Below, in pieces: positions 11,671-21,035 of a DNA stretch of 64,000 bases (its first letter is position 1; the number at the start of each line of letters is the position of its first letter). A model generated the notes under the pieces. It made no database searches. It had not been told where the DNA came from and worked only from the letters and a program-made list of their open reading frames with translations. The stretch spans positions 62,001 through 126,000 of the forward strand of contig NZ_JAIXTC010000030.1 of assembly GCF_027484365.1 (NCBI RefSeq), given 5' to 3'. Source of the DNA: Brevundimonas sp. (lineage in GTDB: Bacteria; Pseudomonadota; Alphaproteobacteria; Caulobacterales; Caulobacteraceae). Both the position numbers and the translations under genes were made by a program.

Positions 11671-13686
11671 ATGAGCGGCGAACCTTCGATCTTCTTCTCG
11701 GACGTGAACGAACGTCAGGGTTCGTTCCTGCGCCGGACGTTCGTGGTCGGCGGGCTGACGGCGCTGGGCGCCACCGCCCTGACCATACGTCTGGCCCAGT
11801 TGCAGGTGGTTCAGGCCCAGGAATACTCGACCCTCGCCAGCCAGAACCAGTTCAACTTCCGCCTCGTCCCGCCGCCGCGCGGGCGCATCCTCGACCGCAA
11901 CGGCGTGACCATCGCCGGCAACCGGCCCAGTTTCCGCGTGCTCGTCGTGCGCGACGAGACCCGGGATCTGGACCAGACGCTGGATCTGCTCGGCCGCCTG
12001 CTGCCCGACACGCTCGACCGTCGCCGGGCCATCATCCGCGACGTCAACGCCGCCCCCCGGTTCAGCCCCGTCCCGATCAAGAGCGACCTGACCTGGGAGG
12101 AATTCGCCAGGGTCAACCTTTATTCGCCCGAGCTTCCGGGCGTCATGGCGGACATGAACGAGGCGCGCTTCTACCCGTACACCGGCGCCTTCGCCCATGT
12201 GATCGGCTATGTCGCCAAGGTCTCGGACCGCGACATCCAGGCCATCCGCGACCGGGGCGAGGAGCCGCCGCAGATCCTGTTCAACCCGGGCTTCCGCATC
12301 GGCCGTTCCGGGGTCGAGAAGGCCCTGGACGCGGACCTGCGCGGGGAGGCCGGCGGCAACCGTGTCGAGGTCGATGCGCGGGGTCGCGTCGTGGCCGAGG
12401 ACATCGGCGGCTCGCGTCCTGCCGTCCCCGGCAAGGATGTGGTCCTGACCCTCGATGCCGACGTCCAGAACCGTGCGCTGGAAGTGTTCGGCGACGAAAG
12501 CGGCGCCTGCGTGGTCATGGACGTCCGCAACGGCGACATCCTGTGCATGATGTCGGCGCCGTCGTTCGATCCGAACCTGTTCGTTTCGGGCGTGCCGACC
12601 CGCACCTATCGAGCGCTCGCGGACTATGAGCGCAAGCCGCTGCTGGACAAGACGATCAACGGCACCTTCCCGCCGGGCTCGACCTTCAAACCGGCCACCG
12701 CCCTGGCCCTGCTGGCGGCCGGCGTGAATCCGGCCGATCGCGTGAACTGCAGCGGCGTCTTTCGCACCGGCCAACGTTGCTGGGGCCGTCATGGCTCACA
12801 GGACATGCACAATGCGATCAAGAACTCCTGCGACATCTATTTCTACACGATGTGCAATCGCGCGGGCGTCGACCTGATCCGCGACACTGCGATGAAACTG
12901 GGCTTCGAGCACGAGTTCGACATCGGCGTCGACAACCAGCGCAAGGGCATGCTGCCGTCCACGGAATGGAAGCGCCGGACCTTCCCGCGCGATCCAGTCT
13001 GGCACCCCGGCGAGACGACCTCGGTCGCGATCGGACAGGGGGCGGTCACCGTCAACGCCCTTCAGCTGGCGGTCTATACGTCCCGACTGGCCAATGGCCG
13101 CAAGGCGATCCAGCCCCGTCTGATCAAGTCTGTCGGCGGCGTCGATCGACCCTCGGGCGCCGAGGTCCCCGACCTGCCGTTCAGTGTCGAGCATCTGGAC
13201 ATCGTCCGGGGCGGCATGATCGCTGTGGCCAACGACCGGTCGGGCACTGCCTATCGCCAGTCCCAGCTCGGCCTCGGCGACATCCAGATGGCCGGCAAGA
13301 CCGGTACAGCCCAGACGCGGAACTATGGGTCCGGCAGCCGTCGCTCGAACATCTGGTCGCAGAAGGACCATAACCTGTTCATCGCCTTCGCGCCGGTCGA
13401 TGCGCCGCGCTACGCCGTCGTCGTCATTATCGAACATGGCGGGCGGGGCGGGGGCACGGCCGGCGCTCCCCGCGCCCGCGAGGTCATGCGGACCGTCCTT
13501 CTGAAGGATCCGGAGATGCGCGAGCGGATCACCCGCCCGCCGCCGCCCGAGGCCACCGGCCCGCAACTGGACGAAGGCGAGATCGGGGCCGCGCCGGAAC
13601 CTGCGGTCGCGCCGCCGACACAGACCGCTCCCGCCGCGCCTCGCGCCACCACTGGCCCGCAACCCTATCTGTCGGAGCCGCAATGA
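11671..13686 (+). CDS. mrdA: penicillin-binding protein 2 (peptidoglycan transpeptidase)
   Basis: 671 residues: a short cytoplasmic tail, one TM near residues 25-45, a dimerisation/pedestal domain beginning VPPPRGRILDRNGVTIAGN, and a C-terminal transpeptidase domain. Active-site motifs are S337-T-F-K340 (SxxK), an SxN-type motif in NSCDIYFYT, and KTG at 543-545. A Pro/Ala-rich C-terminal tail follows. It crosslinks lateral-wall peptidoglycan together with RodA. ATG 11671 lies 67 bp after mreD; the last 4 bp overlap the rodA start (ATGA). Confidence 0.96.
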   Translation: MSGEPSIFFSDVNERQGSFLRRTFVVGGLTALGATALTIRLAQLQVVQAQEYSTLASQNQFNFRLVPPPRGRILDRNGVTIAGNRPSFRVLVVRDETRDLDQTLDLLGRLLPDTLDRRRAIIRDVNAAPRFSPVPIKSDLTWEEFARVNLYSPELPGVMADMNEARFYPYTGAFAHVIGYVAKVSDRDIQAIRDRGEEPPQILFNPGFRIGRSGVEKALDADLRGEAGGNRVEVDARGRVVAEDIGGSRPAVPGKDVVLTLDADVQNRALEVFGDESGACVVMDVRNGDILCMMSAPSFDPNLFVSGVPTRTYRALADYERKPLLDKTINGTFPPGSTFKPATALALLAAGVNPADRVNCSGVFRTGQRCWGRHGSQDMHNAIKNSCDIYFYTMCNRAGVDLIRDTAMKLGFEHEFDIGVDNQRKGMLPSTEWKRRTFPRDPVWHPGETTSVAIGQGAVTVNALQLAVYTSRLANGRKAIQPRLIKSVGGVDRPSGAEVPDLPFSVEHLDIVRGGMIAVANDRSGTAYRQSQLGLGDIQMAGKTGTAQTRNYGSGSRRSNIWSQKDHNLFIAFAPVDAPRYAVVVIIEHGGRGGGTAGAPRAREVMRTVLLKDPEMRERITRPPPPEATGPQLDEGEIGAAPEPAVAPPTQTAPAAPRATTGPQPYLSEPQ

Positions 13687-14834
13687 CATCCTCGGCCCTG
13701 ACCCGCCCGGGCGAGCGCGACCGTCTGTCGGTCAAGTTCGGCCAGATCGACTGGCGCTTCGCCGCCTTGCTGTGCATCGTCGGGGGCACGGGCGGCGCCA
13801 TGATGTATTCGGTCGCCGGAGGGTCGTGGGAGCCGTGGGCGACGAACCATGTGATCCGCTTCGGCTTCTGTCTGGTCATGATGCTCGGCCTGTCGCTGGT
13901 TCCCCTGCGCCTGTGGTTCGGGGCGGCCTATCCGGTCTATGCAGTCGCCCTTCTTTTGCTCGTCGCGGTCGAGGTGGCCGGGGATACGCGGATGGGGGCG
14001 ACCCGCTGGCTTGAGATCGGGCCGATCAGCTTCCAGCCGTCTGAAATCATGAAGATCGGCGTGGTGCTGGCGCTCGCCCGTTACTACCACGGCGCTTCGG
14101 CCAAGGATGCGCGGCTCAGCTGGAAGCTCATCTATCCGGTCGCGATCATAGCCGCGCCCTTCCTGTTGGTGGCGCACCAGCCGGATCTGGGCACCGCCAT
14201 GCTGATCGGTCTGACGGGAGCGGCCATGATGTTCATCGCCGGCCTGGACTGGAAGGTCATCGCCGCAGTGACCATCCCGACCGCCATCGCGGTGCCCTTC
14301 TATGTCCTGTTCGGCATGCACGGCTATCAGCGCAACCGGGTCCTGACCTTCCTGTCGCCCGAGAGTGACCCGTCCGGAACCGGCTATCACATCACCCAGT
14401 CCAAGATCGCCCTCGGATCCGGAGGCCTTCTGGGCAAAGGCTATGGCCTCGGCAGCCAGAGCCAGCTGGAGTTCCTGCCGGAGAAACACACCGACTTCGC
14501 CTTCGCGGCCCTGTCCGAAGAGTTCGGCTTCGTCGGCTCTTTCTCGATCCTGCTCTGCTATCTGGCCATCATCCTGATCGCCTTCCGCATCGCCTCCCTG
14601 TCGCATAGCCATTTCGGGCGGATGGGGGCGGCCGGCGTGACTGCGACCTTCGCCCTGTATGTCCTGATCAACGGAGCCATGGTCATGGGGCTGGCGCCGG
14701 TGGTGGGCGTGCCGATGCCGCTGCTCAGCTATGGCGGGACCGTCATGTTGACGGTGATGATCGGCTTCGGCCTGGTCATGGCCGTGCGGGTGCATCGGTA
14801 CACCGAGCTGCCCAAGGGCCACGGCCTGATCTGA
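13683..14834 (+). CDS. rodA: SEDS peptidoglycan glycosyltransferase RodA
   Basis: 383 residues with about ten TM helices and SEDS signatures: WLEIGPISFQPSEIMKIGVV, HQPDLGTAMLIG (with the catalytic-type Asp), FLPEKHTDFAFAALSEEFGF, and the late PMPLLSYGGTVML. RodA polymerises glycan strands from lipid II and works with PBP2, encoded just before with a 4 bp overlap. It closes the mre operon. Confidence 0.96.
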   Translation: MTSSALTRPGERDRLSVKFGQIDWRFAALLCIVGGTGGAMMYSVAGGSWEPWATNHVIRFGFCLVMMLGLSLVPLRLWFGAAYPVYAVALLLLVAVEVAGDTRMGATRWLEIGPISFQPSEIMKIGVVLALARYYHGASAKDARLSWKLIYPVAIIAAPFLLVAHQPDLGTAMLIGLTGAAMMFIAGLDWKVIAAVTIPTAIAVPFYVLFGMHGYQRNRVLTFLSPESDPSGTGYHITQSKIALGSGGLLGKGYGLGSQSQLEFLPEKHTDFAFAALSEEFGFVGSFSILLCYLAIILIAFRIASLSHSHFGRMGAAGVTATFALYVLINGAMVMGLAPVVGVPMPLLSYGGTVMLTVMIGFGLVMAVRVHRYTELPKGHGLI

Positions 14835-15054
14835 TCGGCGCCTTCTGGAGAAGGTATTCCGCAGCCAGGCTTGCGCCTTGCGGCGAGGATTCCGTTGCCC
14901 CGCGCCGATCTTTCAAAAGTTCAGCCGACCCCGGTCCCGGGCTCGTCCGTTTCGTCCGCTTCGTCAGGGTGTTTTCCGTCCGGACCCGGACAGCCGTGCA
15001 CGCGGCCTTCAGCTTCGGCTGATCCGGGCCCTCCGCCCGGATCCGGTCCAGTGC
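14835..15054. other. intergenic region between convergent rodA and pip
   Basis: 220 bp between convergent genes. No credible ORF. It holds the hairpin at 15021-15043, listed separately; the rest shows no recognisable element. Confidence 0.5.
15021..15043. terminator. hairpin between convergent genes, possible bidirectional terminator
   Basis: A perfect 9-bp stem GATCCGGGC / GCCCGGATC with loop CCTCC, 11 bp from the end of pip and about 190 bp after rodA. There is no T-run on either strand, so termination may be weak. Confidence 0.5.
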
Positions 15055-16029
15055 CTAGAGTGTGGCGGCCCAGTCTGTCGCCCGGACCAGACTGTCGACG
15101 ATGCCCGGCTCCGTCGAGGCGTGACCGGCGTCGGGGACGACATCCAGCTTCGCGTCCGGGAAGGCGCGGTGCAGGGCCCACGCGCTGGCGATCGGGGTGA
15201 CCACGTCGAACCGGCCCTGGGCGATCCAGGTCGGGATATGGCGGATCCGGCCGATGTTCTTCAGCAGCCAGCCTTCTTCGGGGAAGAAACCGCCGTTGAC
15301 GAAATACCAGCACTCGATGCGGGCGAAGGCGACGGCGAAGTCGGGTTCGGCGAACTTGTCCGGGCGGGCGGCCGGGCCCTCCACGCTGACCGTCTCGCCC
15401 TCCCAGCTGGACCAGGCGATGGCGCAGCGCTCGCGCTCGGCCCGGTCGTCACCGGTCAGGCGCTTGTAATACGCGCCCATCAGGTCGTGGCGCTCATCTT
15501 CGGGGATCGGGGCGACGAACCGCTCCCAGGCATCGGGGAAGATCATCGAGGCGCCGTCCTGGTAGAACCAGTGCAGCTCCTTCTTCGTCAGCAGGAAGAT
15601 GCCGCGCAGGATCAGGGCGTCGACCCGTTCCGGGTGGGTGATGGCGTAGGCCATCGACAGGGTTGAACCCCAGGAGCCGCCGAAGACCGTCCATTTGTCG
15701 ATGCCGCAGCGTTCGCGCAGCCGCTCGATGTCATCGATCAGGGTCCAGGTCGTGTTGTCTTCGAGAGAGGCGTTCGGCCGCGACTTTCCGCAGCCACGTT
15801 GGTCGAACATGACGATGCGGTAGATGGCGGGATCGAAATAGCGCCGCATTCCGGGGTTCACCGCCCCGCCAGGGCCGCCGTGCAGAACGAGCGCGGGCTT
15901 TCCCTGCGGATTTCCACATTCCTCGTAGTAGATCTCGTGGGCGCTTCCGGTCTGCATCCAGCCGGACGCAAAGGGCTCGAGCTCGGGATAAAGCTCGCGT
16001 CGGGGCGTCTCGGTCACGGGAAAAGCCAT
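15055..16029 (-). CDS. pip: proline iminopeptidase (S33 family)
   Basis: 324-residue alpha/beta hydrolase. The oxyanion HGGPGG is at residues 50-55, DQRGCGKS follows, and the nucleophile elbow GGSWGS is at 117-122 (Ser119). A late catalytic Asp and His (GRFDVVTP, PDAGHAS) complete the triad. The length and the helical cap sequence match prolyl iminopeptidase, a cytoplasmic enzyme that removes N-terminal proline from peptides. No signal peptide is seen. A single-gene unit is likely. Confidence 0.93.
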   Translation of the reverse strand: MAFPVTETPRRELYPELEPFASGWMQTGSAHEIYYEECGNPQGKPALVLHGGPGGAVNPGMRRYFDPAIYRIVMFDQRGCGKSRPNASLEDNTTWTLIDDIERLRERCGIDKWTVFGGSWGSTLSMAYAITHPERVDALILRGIFLLTKKELHWFYQDGASMIFPDAWERFVAPIPEDERHDLMGAYYKRLTGDDRAERERCAIAWSSWEGETVSVEGPAARPDKFAEPDFAVAFARIECWYFVNGGFFPEEGWLLKNIGRIRHIPTWIAQGRFDVVTPIASAWALHRAFPDAKLDVVPDAGHASTEPGIVDSLVRATDWAATL

Positions 16030-16057
16030 TCGGTGGTCGGAGCTTTCAGCTAAGGGA

Positions 16058-16426
16058 TCAAGCGTTTACGGATTGTGACCGGAAAGCGGCGAAGGCAAAC
16101 ATCAGCCAGCCGGCGATCATCAGCACCCCGCCGATCGGAGCGACCGCGCCCAGCACGGGCAGGCTGAGCAAGCCGAGCAAGGCCAGGGCGAGACAAAAGA
16201 TCAGACCCCCCGACGAAGCCAGCCAGCCGGCCGCGGCCGCCGGACGATCGATCGGGGAAACGGCGCAGATCAGGGCCAACAGGGCATGGGCCAGCTGGTA
16301 GGAGGCGCCGGTAGTCAGCAGGGTCTTGATCTCCGGCCCCGCCCCGTGCGCCGCGAAGGCGCCCACAGCCACCGCCATCGCGCCGTTGAACGCTGCGAAG
16401 ACGGCAAGGTGACGATTCCGAGTCAT
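16058..16426 (-). CDS. DUF423 small membrane protein
   Basis: 122 residues with four hydrophobic helices and the family features FAAFNGAMAVAVGAFAAHG near the N-terminus and GWLMFAFAAF near the C-terminus. DUF423/YgdD proteins are inner-membrane proteins of unknown function. The start at 16426 (MTRNRHLAVF) is chosen because the first TM follows at once. It is divergent from the MFS transporter, with 49 bp between starts. Confidence 0.86.
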   Translation of the reverse strand: MTRNRHLAVFAAFNGAMAVAVGAFAAHGAGPEIKTLLTTGASYQLAHALLALICAVSPIDRPAAAAGWLASSGGLIFCLALALLGLLSLPVLGAVAPIGGVLMIAGWLMFAFAAFRSQSVNA

Positions 16427-16475
16427 TCGCTGACCGTAGCCCACGCATCCGTCGCCGTCTGCTATCGGATGGTCC

Positions 16476-17633
16476 ATGAATCCGTCACGGCGCATGGCCC
16501 TGCAGTATGTGTTGCTCTTCGGCGCCAACGGCGTGAGCCTGCCGTTCGCGGGATTGTGGTTTCGCGCCCAGGGATTCTCGGGCGCCGAGATCGGTGTGCT
16601 TCTGGCGGCCCCGATGCTGGCCCGCCTGATCACTGGACCGGCCATCGCGGTGTGGGCGGACGGCTTCCGGCGGCGTCGCTCGCCGATCGCCATCCTGGGA
16701 CTGGTCCTCGGTCTGGCCTATGCGGGGGCCGGCCTGACGGAGGGAGTCTGGCTGCAGGGATTCGTGTGGTTCGTCGCCGCCACCGCCATGGCCGGATTGA
16801 TCCCGCTCAGCGACGTTCTGTCGCTCCAGGTCGCGCGACGTCACGGGTTCGATTTCGCCTGGCCGCGAGGGTGCGGCTCTGCGGCCTTCGTCGCCGCCAA
16901 TGTGATCATGGGCGCGATCCTGACGCGGGGATCGGCGGATTGGGTGATCGTCTGGATCGCCGTCGCCGGGGCCCTGGTCGCATTGACGGCCGCGACCCTG
17001 CTGCCCGCCGATCCGGTTACCGAGGGGCCGAAGCTTGCGGGACGCGAACGGTTGGCCGGATTGACCCGGTTGGCCGTCGATCCGGTCTTCATGACCGCCG
17101 TCCTGGCCATCGGCGCGGTCCAGGCCACCCACGGCTTCTACTACGGCTTCTCAGCCATCGCCTGGAAAGCTCAGGGTATCAGCGAGACGATGACCGGCCT
17201 GCTGTGGGCCGTCTCGGTCGTGGTCGAGATCGCCTTCATGTGGTGGGTCGAGCCGTGGCGGAAGCGGCGCGGGATCGGACCATGGACGATCCTGACCCTC
17301 GGCGGTATCGCGGCCGTGGTACGCTGGACCGCGATGGCCTTCGCCCCGGCCCTGTGGATGCTCTGGCCGCTGCAGGCGCTCCACGCCCTGACCTTCGCGG
17401 CTACCTATCTGGCGGGGGTGCAGATCATCGAAAAACTGGCCCCGCCCGGCGGGCATACCGCCGCCCAGACCCTGAACTCCGTTATGGCGGCCGGCATCCT
17501 TATCGGTTTGGCGACCCTGGCGGCCGGGCCGCTGTATGACCGCGTGGGGGTGTTGGGCTATCTGGCCATGAGCGGACTGGCCGTGATCGGCCTGCTGCTG
17601 GGCTGGCGTCTGCGCCGGATTGGCGGGATCTAG
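16476..17633 (+). CDS. MFS transporter, MFS_1-like (HcaT/PPP-type)
   Basis: 385 residues with twelve predicted TM helices. The N-terminus (YVLLFGANGVSLPFAGLWFRAQGFSG) and the loop after TM2-3 (WADGFRRRRSP) fit the MFS_1_like group that includes HcaT and nucleoside-type permeases. The substrate cannot be inferred. Its 3' end overlaps that of the pyroglutamyl-peptidase-like gene by 4 bp (convergent). Confidence 0.8.
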   Translation: MNPSRRMALQYVLLFGANGVSLPFAGLWFRAQGFSGAEIGVLLAAPMLARLITGPAIAVWADGFRRRRSPIAILGLVLGLAYAGAGLTEGVWLQGFVWFVAATAMAGLIPLSDVLSLQVARRHGFDFAWPRGCGSAAFVAANVIMGAILTRGSADWVIVWIAVAGALVALTAATLLPADPVTEGPKLAGRERLAGLTRLAVDPVFMTAVLAIGAVQATHGFYYGFSAIAWKAQGISETMTGLLWAVSVVVEIAFMWWVEPWRKRRGIGPWTILTLGGIAAVVRWTAMAFAPALWMLWPLQALHALTFAATYLAGVQIIEKLAPPGGHTAAQTLNSVMAAGILIGLATLAAGPLYDRVGVLGYLAMSGLAVIGLLLGWRLRRIGGI

Positions 17634-18223
17634 CCGAGGCGGGTGCGCGGCAAGGGCGACAGGTGTCGTGCCATGGCCGTTGCGGCGGTCTGGATGCCTA
17701 GCCGAAGCTGGGCTTCGTCTACCGTCGAGGGAGCCCGCAGCAGACCCACGGCCGGCGCATCGACGTCATCCTGCAGGGACGTCAGAACGCGATAGAGCAG
17801 ATAGGAGCCTGCATCGTCTTCACTGTCCGAGGTCGCATCGGCGCTGAGGCCGGCATCGTTCAGTGCGCGAACCATTTCGGCCACGGGTGCGGTGGCGCGC
17901 GCGAGGCTGGGGCCTGTCTCCGAGAGTTTCTTTCCGCCGGTCAGGGCGCGATTTTCAGCCCGCATCTGGACGCGGAAGCCGTCGCTCTTGCGGGTCCGGC
18001 CGACGAGCAGGACGGCGCTGCAATCCGCCTCATCGAGTTCGCAGTTGATCCGGTCGGCGAGAACGGCGGGTTCGCCAGGGCCCAACGGGCGCAGACGCGC
18101 GCCGGGAGGGGCCCAGTCGGTATCACTGTCGAGGGCGTTCCAGAGGGGATCGGCCGTCTCATAGACACAGACCAGGATCGCGGGCCTACGGTCCGGTTGG
18201 TTCTCGGCGATGGTGTCGAGCAT
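17630..18223 (-). CDS. pyroglutamyl-peptidase-like protein lacking the catalytic triad
   Basis: 197 residues from ATG 18223, which is preceded by an AGCAGGG ribosome-binding run. Alignment by eye to pyroglutamyl peptidase I follows the fold from end to end: DPLWNAL for NPSWxAV, VLLVGRTRKSDGFRVQMRAEN for the VLxLGQAGGRxxITxERVAIN strand, AGSYLLY for AGTYVCN, and VGLLRAPS for GFIHVPY. On this alignment the catalytic Glu, Cys and His become Gln, Leu and Arg. It is therefore probably a non-catalytic relative. The homology is inferred from remembered family motifs, not from a search; a plain hypothetical protein is the fallback. Confidence 0.55.
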   Translation of the reverse strand: MLDTIAENQPDRRPAILVCVYETADPLWNALDSDTDWAPPGARLRPLGPGEPAVLADRINCELDEADCSAVLLVGRTRKSDGFRVQMRAENRALTGGKKLSETGPSLARATAPVAEMVRALNDAGLSADATSDSEDDAGSYLLYRVLTSLQDDVDAPAVGLLRAPSTVDEAQLRLGIQTAATAMARHLSPLPRTRLG

Positions 18224-18338
18224 GAACCCTGCTAGGCGCGTGACAACGTTGTGACAGCGGCCGGACGGTGTCCGCAAGCGGACGATCTCGTCAAGTCAAA
18301 ACCGCGCGCCGGACGGTTTGAGAGGGTGATTTCACCCA

Positions 18339-20891
18339 TCAGGCGAGATCACCTACCGCCGCATCGAGCAGCATGAAGGCCCGTCCCGCGTCGGTCGCGA
18401 GCACGGCCAGAACCGCCGCTGCGCCGGCCCGGGCTTCGTTGCTCAGGCGACCGGCGAAAGCGCGCACATAGCGTTCGGCGTCTGCGCGCAACTCGGGGTC
18501 GCTCATGACCCGGCGCGAGACGCTGCGGACCGCGGCCGGGGCGACGCGGCGGACGATCTGACGGGCCCGGTCCGGGTCGCGGCCGGCGAAAGCGGACGCC
18601 GCCTCCTCGACACGCGAGCGCGGCAGCAGGGCGTTAGGATCAACCCCCATGCGCCGAATTGCGGCGGTGATCCGGTCGGTCAGCGCGCCGTCGTCGGCAG
18701 GCATGACCGGCGTATCGAGGTCAAGCGGCGGATCGCCCGGACCGTCATCGACGAGATCGCTCCAGTCAAGCCGGTCCCTGGCGGGAGGTGTGGGACGGGC
18801 GCCGGGATCGTCTTCGGCGGTCGCCAGCTGCATGCGGCCGCGCAGGCCGAAGACGCGATCCGTGTCCGCCGGCGGCGAACGACGCTCGGTGGCCGGTGCG
18901 GGTTCGGCCAGGGGCTCGCGTCGACGGATCGGCGCGCCGCCGTCGCCGGAGACGACCCCCATCAAACGAACGGCCTCGGTCAGCATGTCGTAGTTGCGGC
19001 GGACCCGTTCCTGGAAACCGGCGTCCAGCGCCTCGGTGTCCTCGGCGGCCTTGCGAGAGGCGGCGCCGAGGGCGGCGAGGCCTTCCTCGACCGTCACGCG
19101 GACCGCCTCGGCGCGCGCGCGGGCTTCTTCCGGCAGGCGCGAGGCGCGGTCATCCAGATCGCCGATGGCGGCGTCGACCTCGGCGAGGGCCTGGGTCATG
19201 CGGGACAGGGTGGTTTCCAGCTTCTCGATCGCCCGCTCGCCGGCCTGGTCCACCAGGTGAACGGTCTCGCCCACGATCCGGCGGGCGCCCTCGACACGGG
19301 CGTCGGCCGCCATGTCCGCCTTCTGGGCGGCGTCGAACAGCGCCTCTCCGAGGCGGTCGGCGCGGATCTGGGCCTGACTTGCGGCACCGTCGGCGGCGGC
19401 CCGGCTCTCTTCAGCGGTAGCCTTAAGCACAGCGAGGGTGCGGCGCGTTTCCTCGACCAGGGTGTCACGGGCCTCGGCGGCCAGGGCCTCGAAGCGGTCG
19501 AGAGACAGTTTGGTGGCCGCATCGAAGCTGTCTGCCTCGCGCTGGGACAGGTCCACGAGGGCGCGGAACTGGTCCGTTGCGGCCTCGACCAGGTCGCGCA
19601 GGCCTTCGGTCGCCTTGACCGAGGTCTCGCTGAGATCGCCGGTCGCGCTGCGGGCCGCCGACAGCTGTTCAGTCAGCTGGGCGCGCTGGCTTTCGACCTG
19701 GGCCGAGAAGTCCTCCTGGTCGGTGCGCAGCGCATAGGCGGCGGTGACCAGGGCGGCGCGCTGCTGTCCCAGACCCTCTTCGACGGACTGGATCTGTTCG
19801 GCGACGCCCGTGCCGGCGTTCTCGAGGCGCAGGGTCTGGCGCGCCAGGTCGTCGGCCGCCATTCTGGCGGCGTCCTGGGCCTCCCCGGCGGCGGCCGCGA
19901 GATCGGCAGCGCGGGCGGCGAGGGCGGCTTCGGCTTCGCGAAGCTGGGTCTGTGCGAGGTCCGACGCGTCGACAATGAGGCGCGACTGGCGCTCCACGGC
20001 GTCGAGCACGCCGGAGGCCTGTCCATCAAGGCGGCCGCCGAGGGCGGTCATCTCGTCGCGCTCGCGACCAAGGGACTCGGTCAGGCGACGCGCGGTGCGA
20101 CCGGCCGCCTCGGCGGCCTCGTTCAGGCGGTTCGTCTCCATCGACAGGGCTTCGCGCAAAAGGGCCATGTCGTTGCGCGCGCGCTCGGCGGCCAGCGCGG
20201 CCTGGTCGATGTCGTTGCGCAGAGCCGAGAGCACATGGCCGGTCTGCTGGGCGGCGAGGGCCGTCGGGGCGACGAGCGCCTCGGCAAGCTCACGGGCGCG
20301 ACGGGTCTCGGACGCCAGACCGGCGCCCTGACGCACGGCGTGGGCCAGCATGATGGCAAGACCGGCGGGGGCGAGGGCGATCAGGGCGTAGATCGCCAGC
20401 CGCAGGGGATCGGAGGAGACAGCGCCGGAGCCGACCTCATAGGCGGCCCAGGAGGCGACGCCGGCAATCCACAGGGCGGCGGCGACGCCGGCGATCAGGT
20501 AGGAGGGGCCGGACTGCACCGGCGCGGGTCTGAGGGTCGCGGTTTCCGTGGCAGGCGCAGGCGGCGGCGCATAGGTCGCGGGAGGGGCGTCTGCGCTGAT
20601 CGAAAAGGCGATGGGCTCGACCGCAGGCGCGGGTTCAGCAGTCTGGGGTGGAGGCGCGACGGGGGCTGCGGGTTCAAGCTCGGCAGGCGAGGGCAGTTCA
20701 AGATCGGCGGCGTTACGCTGCTGTTCCAGCAGGCGACGACGGCGGCGTTCCGACATCGGCCGTTCGGGTGGGCTCTCGGGTTGCGGGGCGGGCGCGGCTG
20801 TGGCGGCGTCTTCAAGTCCGGCCGTCGCGTCGCCCAAAGGCGCCGGTTCGGGGTCAGACAGGGTCAAAGGCGGCCGGGAGCGGGACTTCAT
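18339..20891 (-). CDS. TipN-like polarity protein with two TMs and a long coiled coil
   Basis: 850 residues. Residues 1-129 are Pro/Ala-rich and disordered with a basic patch (ERRRRRLLEQQR at 48-59). Two TM helices lie at about 131-151 and 164-186. From about 190 to 650 the chain is nearly continuous Ala/Glu/Arg-rich coiled coil, followed by a disordered linker (REPLAEPAPATERRSPP) and a C-terminal helical domain. This layout and length closely resemble Caulobacter TipN, the birth-scar marker that places the flagellum and orients division. The assignment rests on architecture and on the flagellar and Caulobacterales setting. An uncharacterised coiled-coil membrane protein is the alternative. 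Confidence 0.6.
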   Translation of the reverse strand: MKSRSRPPLTLSDPEPAPLGDATAGLEDAATAAPAPQPESPPERPMSERRRRRLLEQQRNAADLELPSPAELEPAAPVAPPPQTAEPAPAVEPIAFSISADAPPATYAPPPAPATETATLRPAPVQSGPSYLIAGVAAALWIAGVASWAAYEVGSGAVSSDPLRLAIYALIALAPAGLAIMLAHAVRQGAGLASETRRARELAEALVAPTALAAQQTGHVLSALRNDIDQAALAAERARNDMALLREALSMETNRLNEAAEAAGRTARRLTESLGRERDEMTALGGRLDGQASGVLDAVERQSRLIVDASDLAQTQLREAEAALAARAADLAAAAGEAQDAARMAADDLARQTLRLENAGTGVAEQIQSVEEGLGQQRAALVTAAYALRTDQEDFSAQVESQRAQLTEQLSAARSATGDLSETSVKATEGLRDLVEAATDQFRALVDLSQREADSFDAATKLSLDRFEALAAEARDTLVEETRRTLAVLKATAEESRAAADGAASQAQIRADRLGEALFDAAQKADMAADARVEGARRIVGETVHLVDQAGERAIEKLETTLSRMTQALAEVDAAIGDLDDRASRLPEEARARAEAVRVTVEEGLAALGAASRKAAEDTEALDAGFQERVRRNYDMLTEAVRLMGVVSGDGGAPIRRREPLAEPAPATERRSPPADTDRVFGLRGRMQLATAEDDPGARPTPPARDRLDWSDLVDDGPGDPPLDLDTPVMPADDGALTDRITAAIRRMGVDPNALLPRSRVEEAASAFAGRDPDRARQIVRRVAPAAVRSVSRRVMSDPELRADAERYVRAFAGRLSNEARAGAAAVLAVLATDAGRAFMLLDAAVGDLA

Positions 20892-21035
20892 GGGGGGCGG
20901 ATCTCAGGTGGGCTGGCGCGTGACGCAGAATTCACGCGCGGTCTCAACCCTAGACCATTTTGCGCGGGTATCGACTCGCCGTTGGGTCAAAAAAGCGCCC
21001 GGCAGGCGTCGATGGTCAATTTGAAGCGCCGTAAC
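20892..21035. other. intergenic upstream region of the TipN-like gene
   Basis: About 144 bp holding the presumed promoter of the TipN-like gene. No clear promoter boxes or repeats were seen. Confidence 0.3.
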
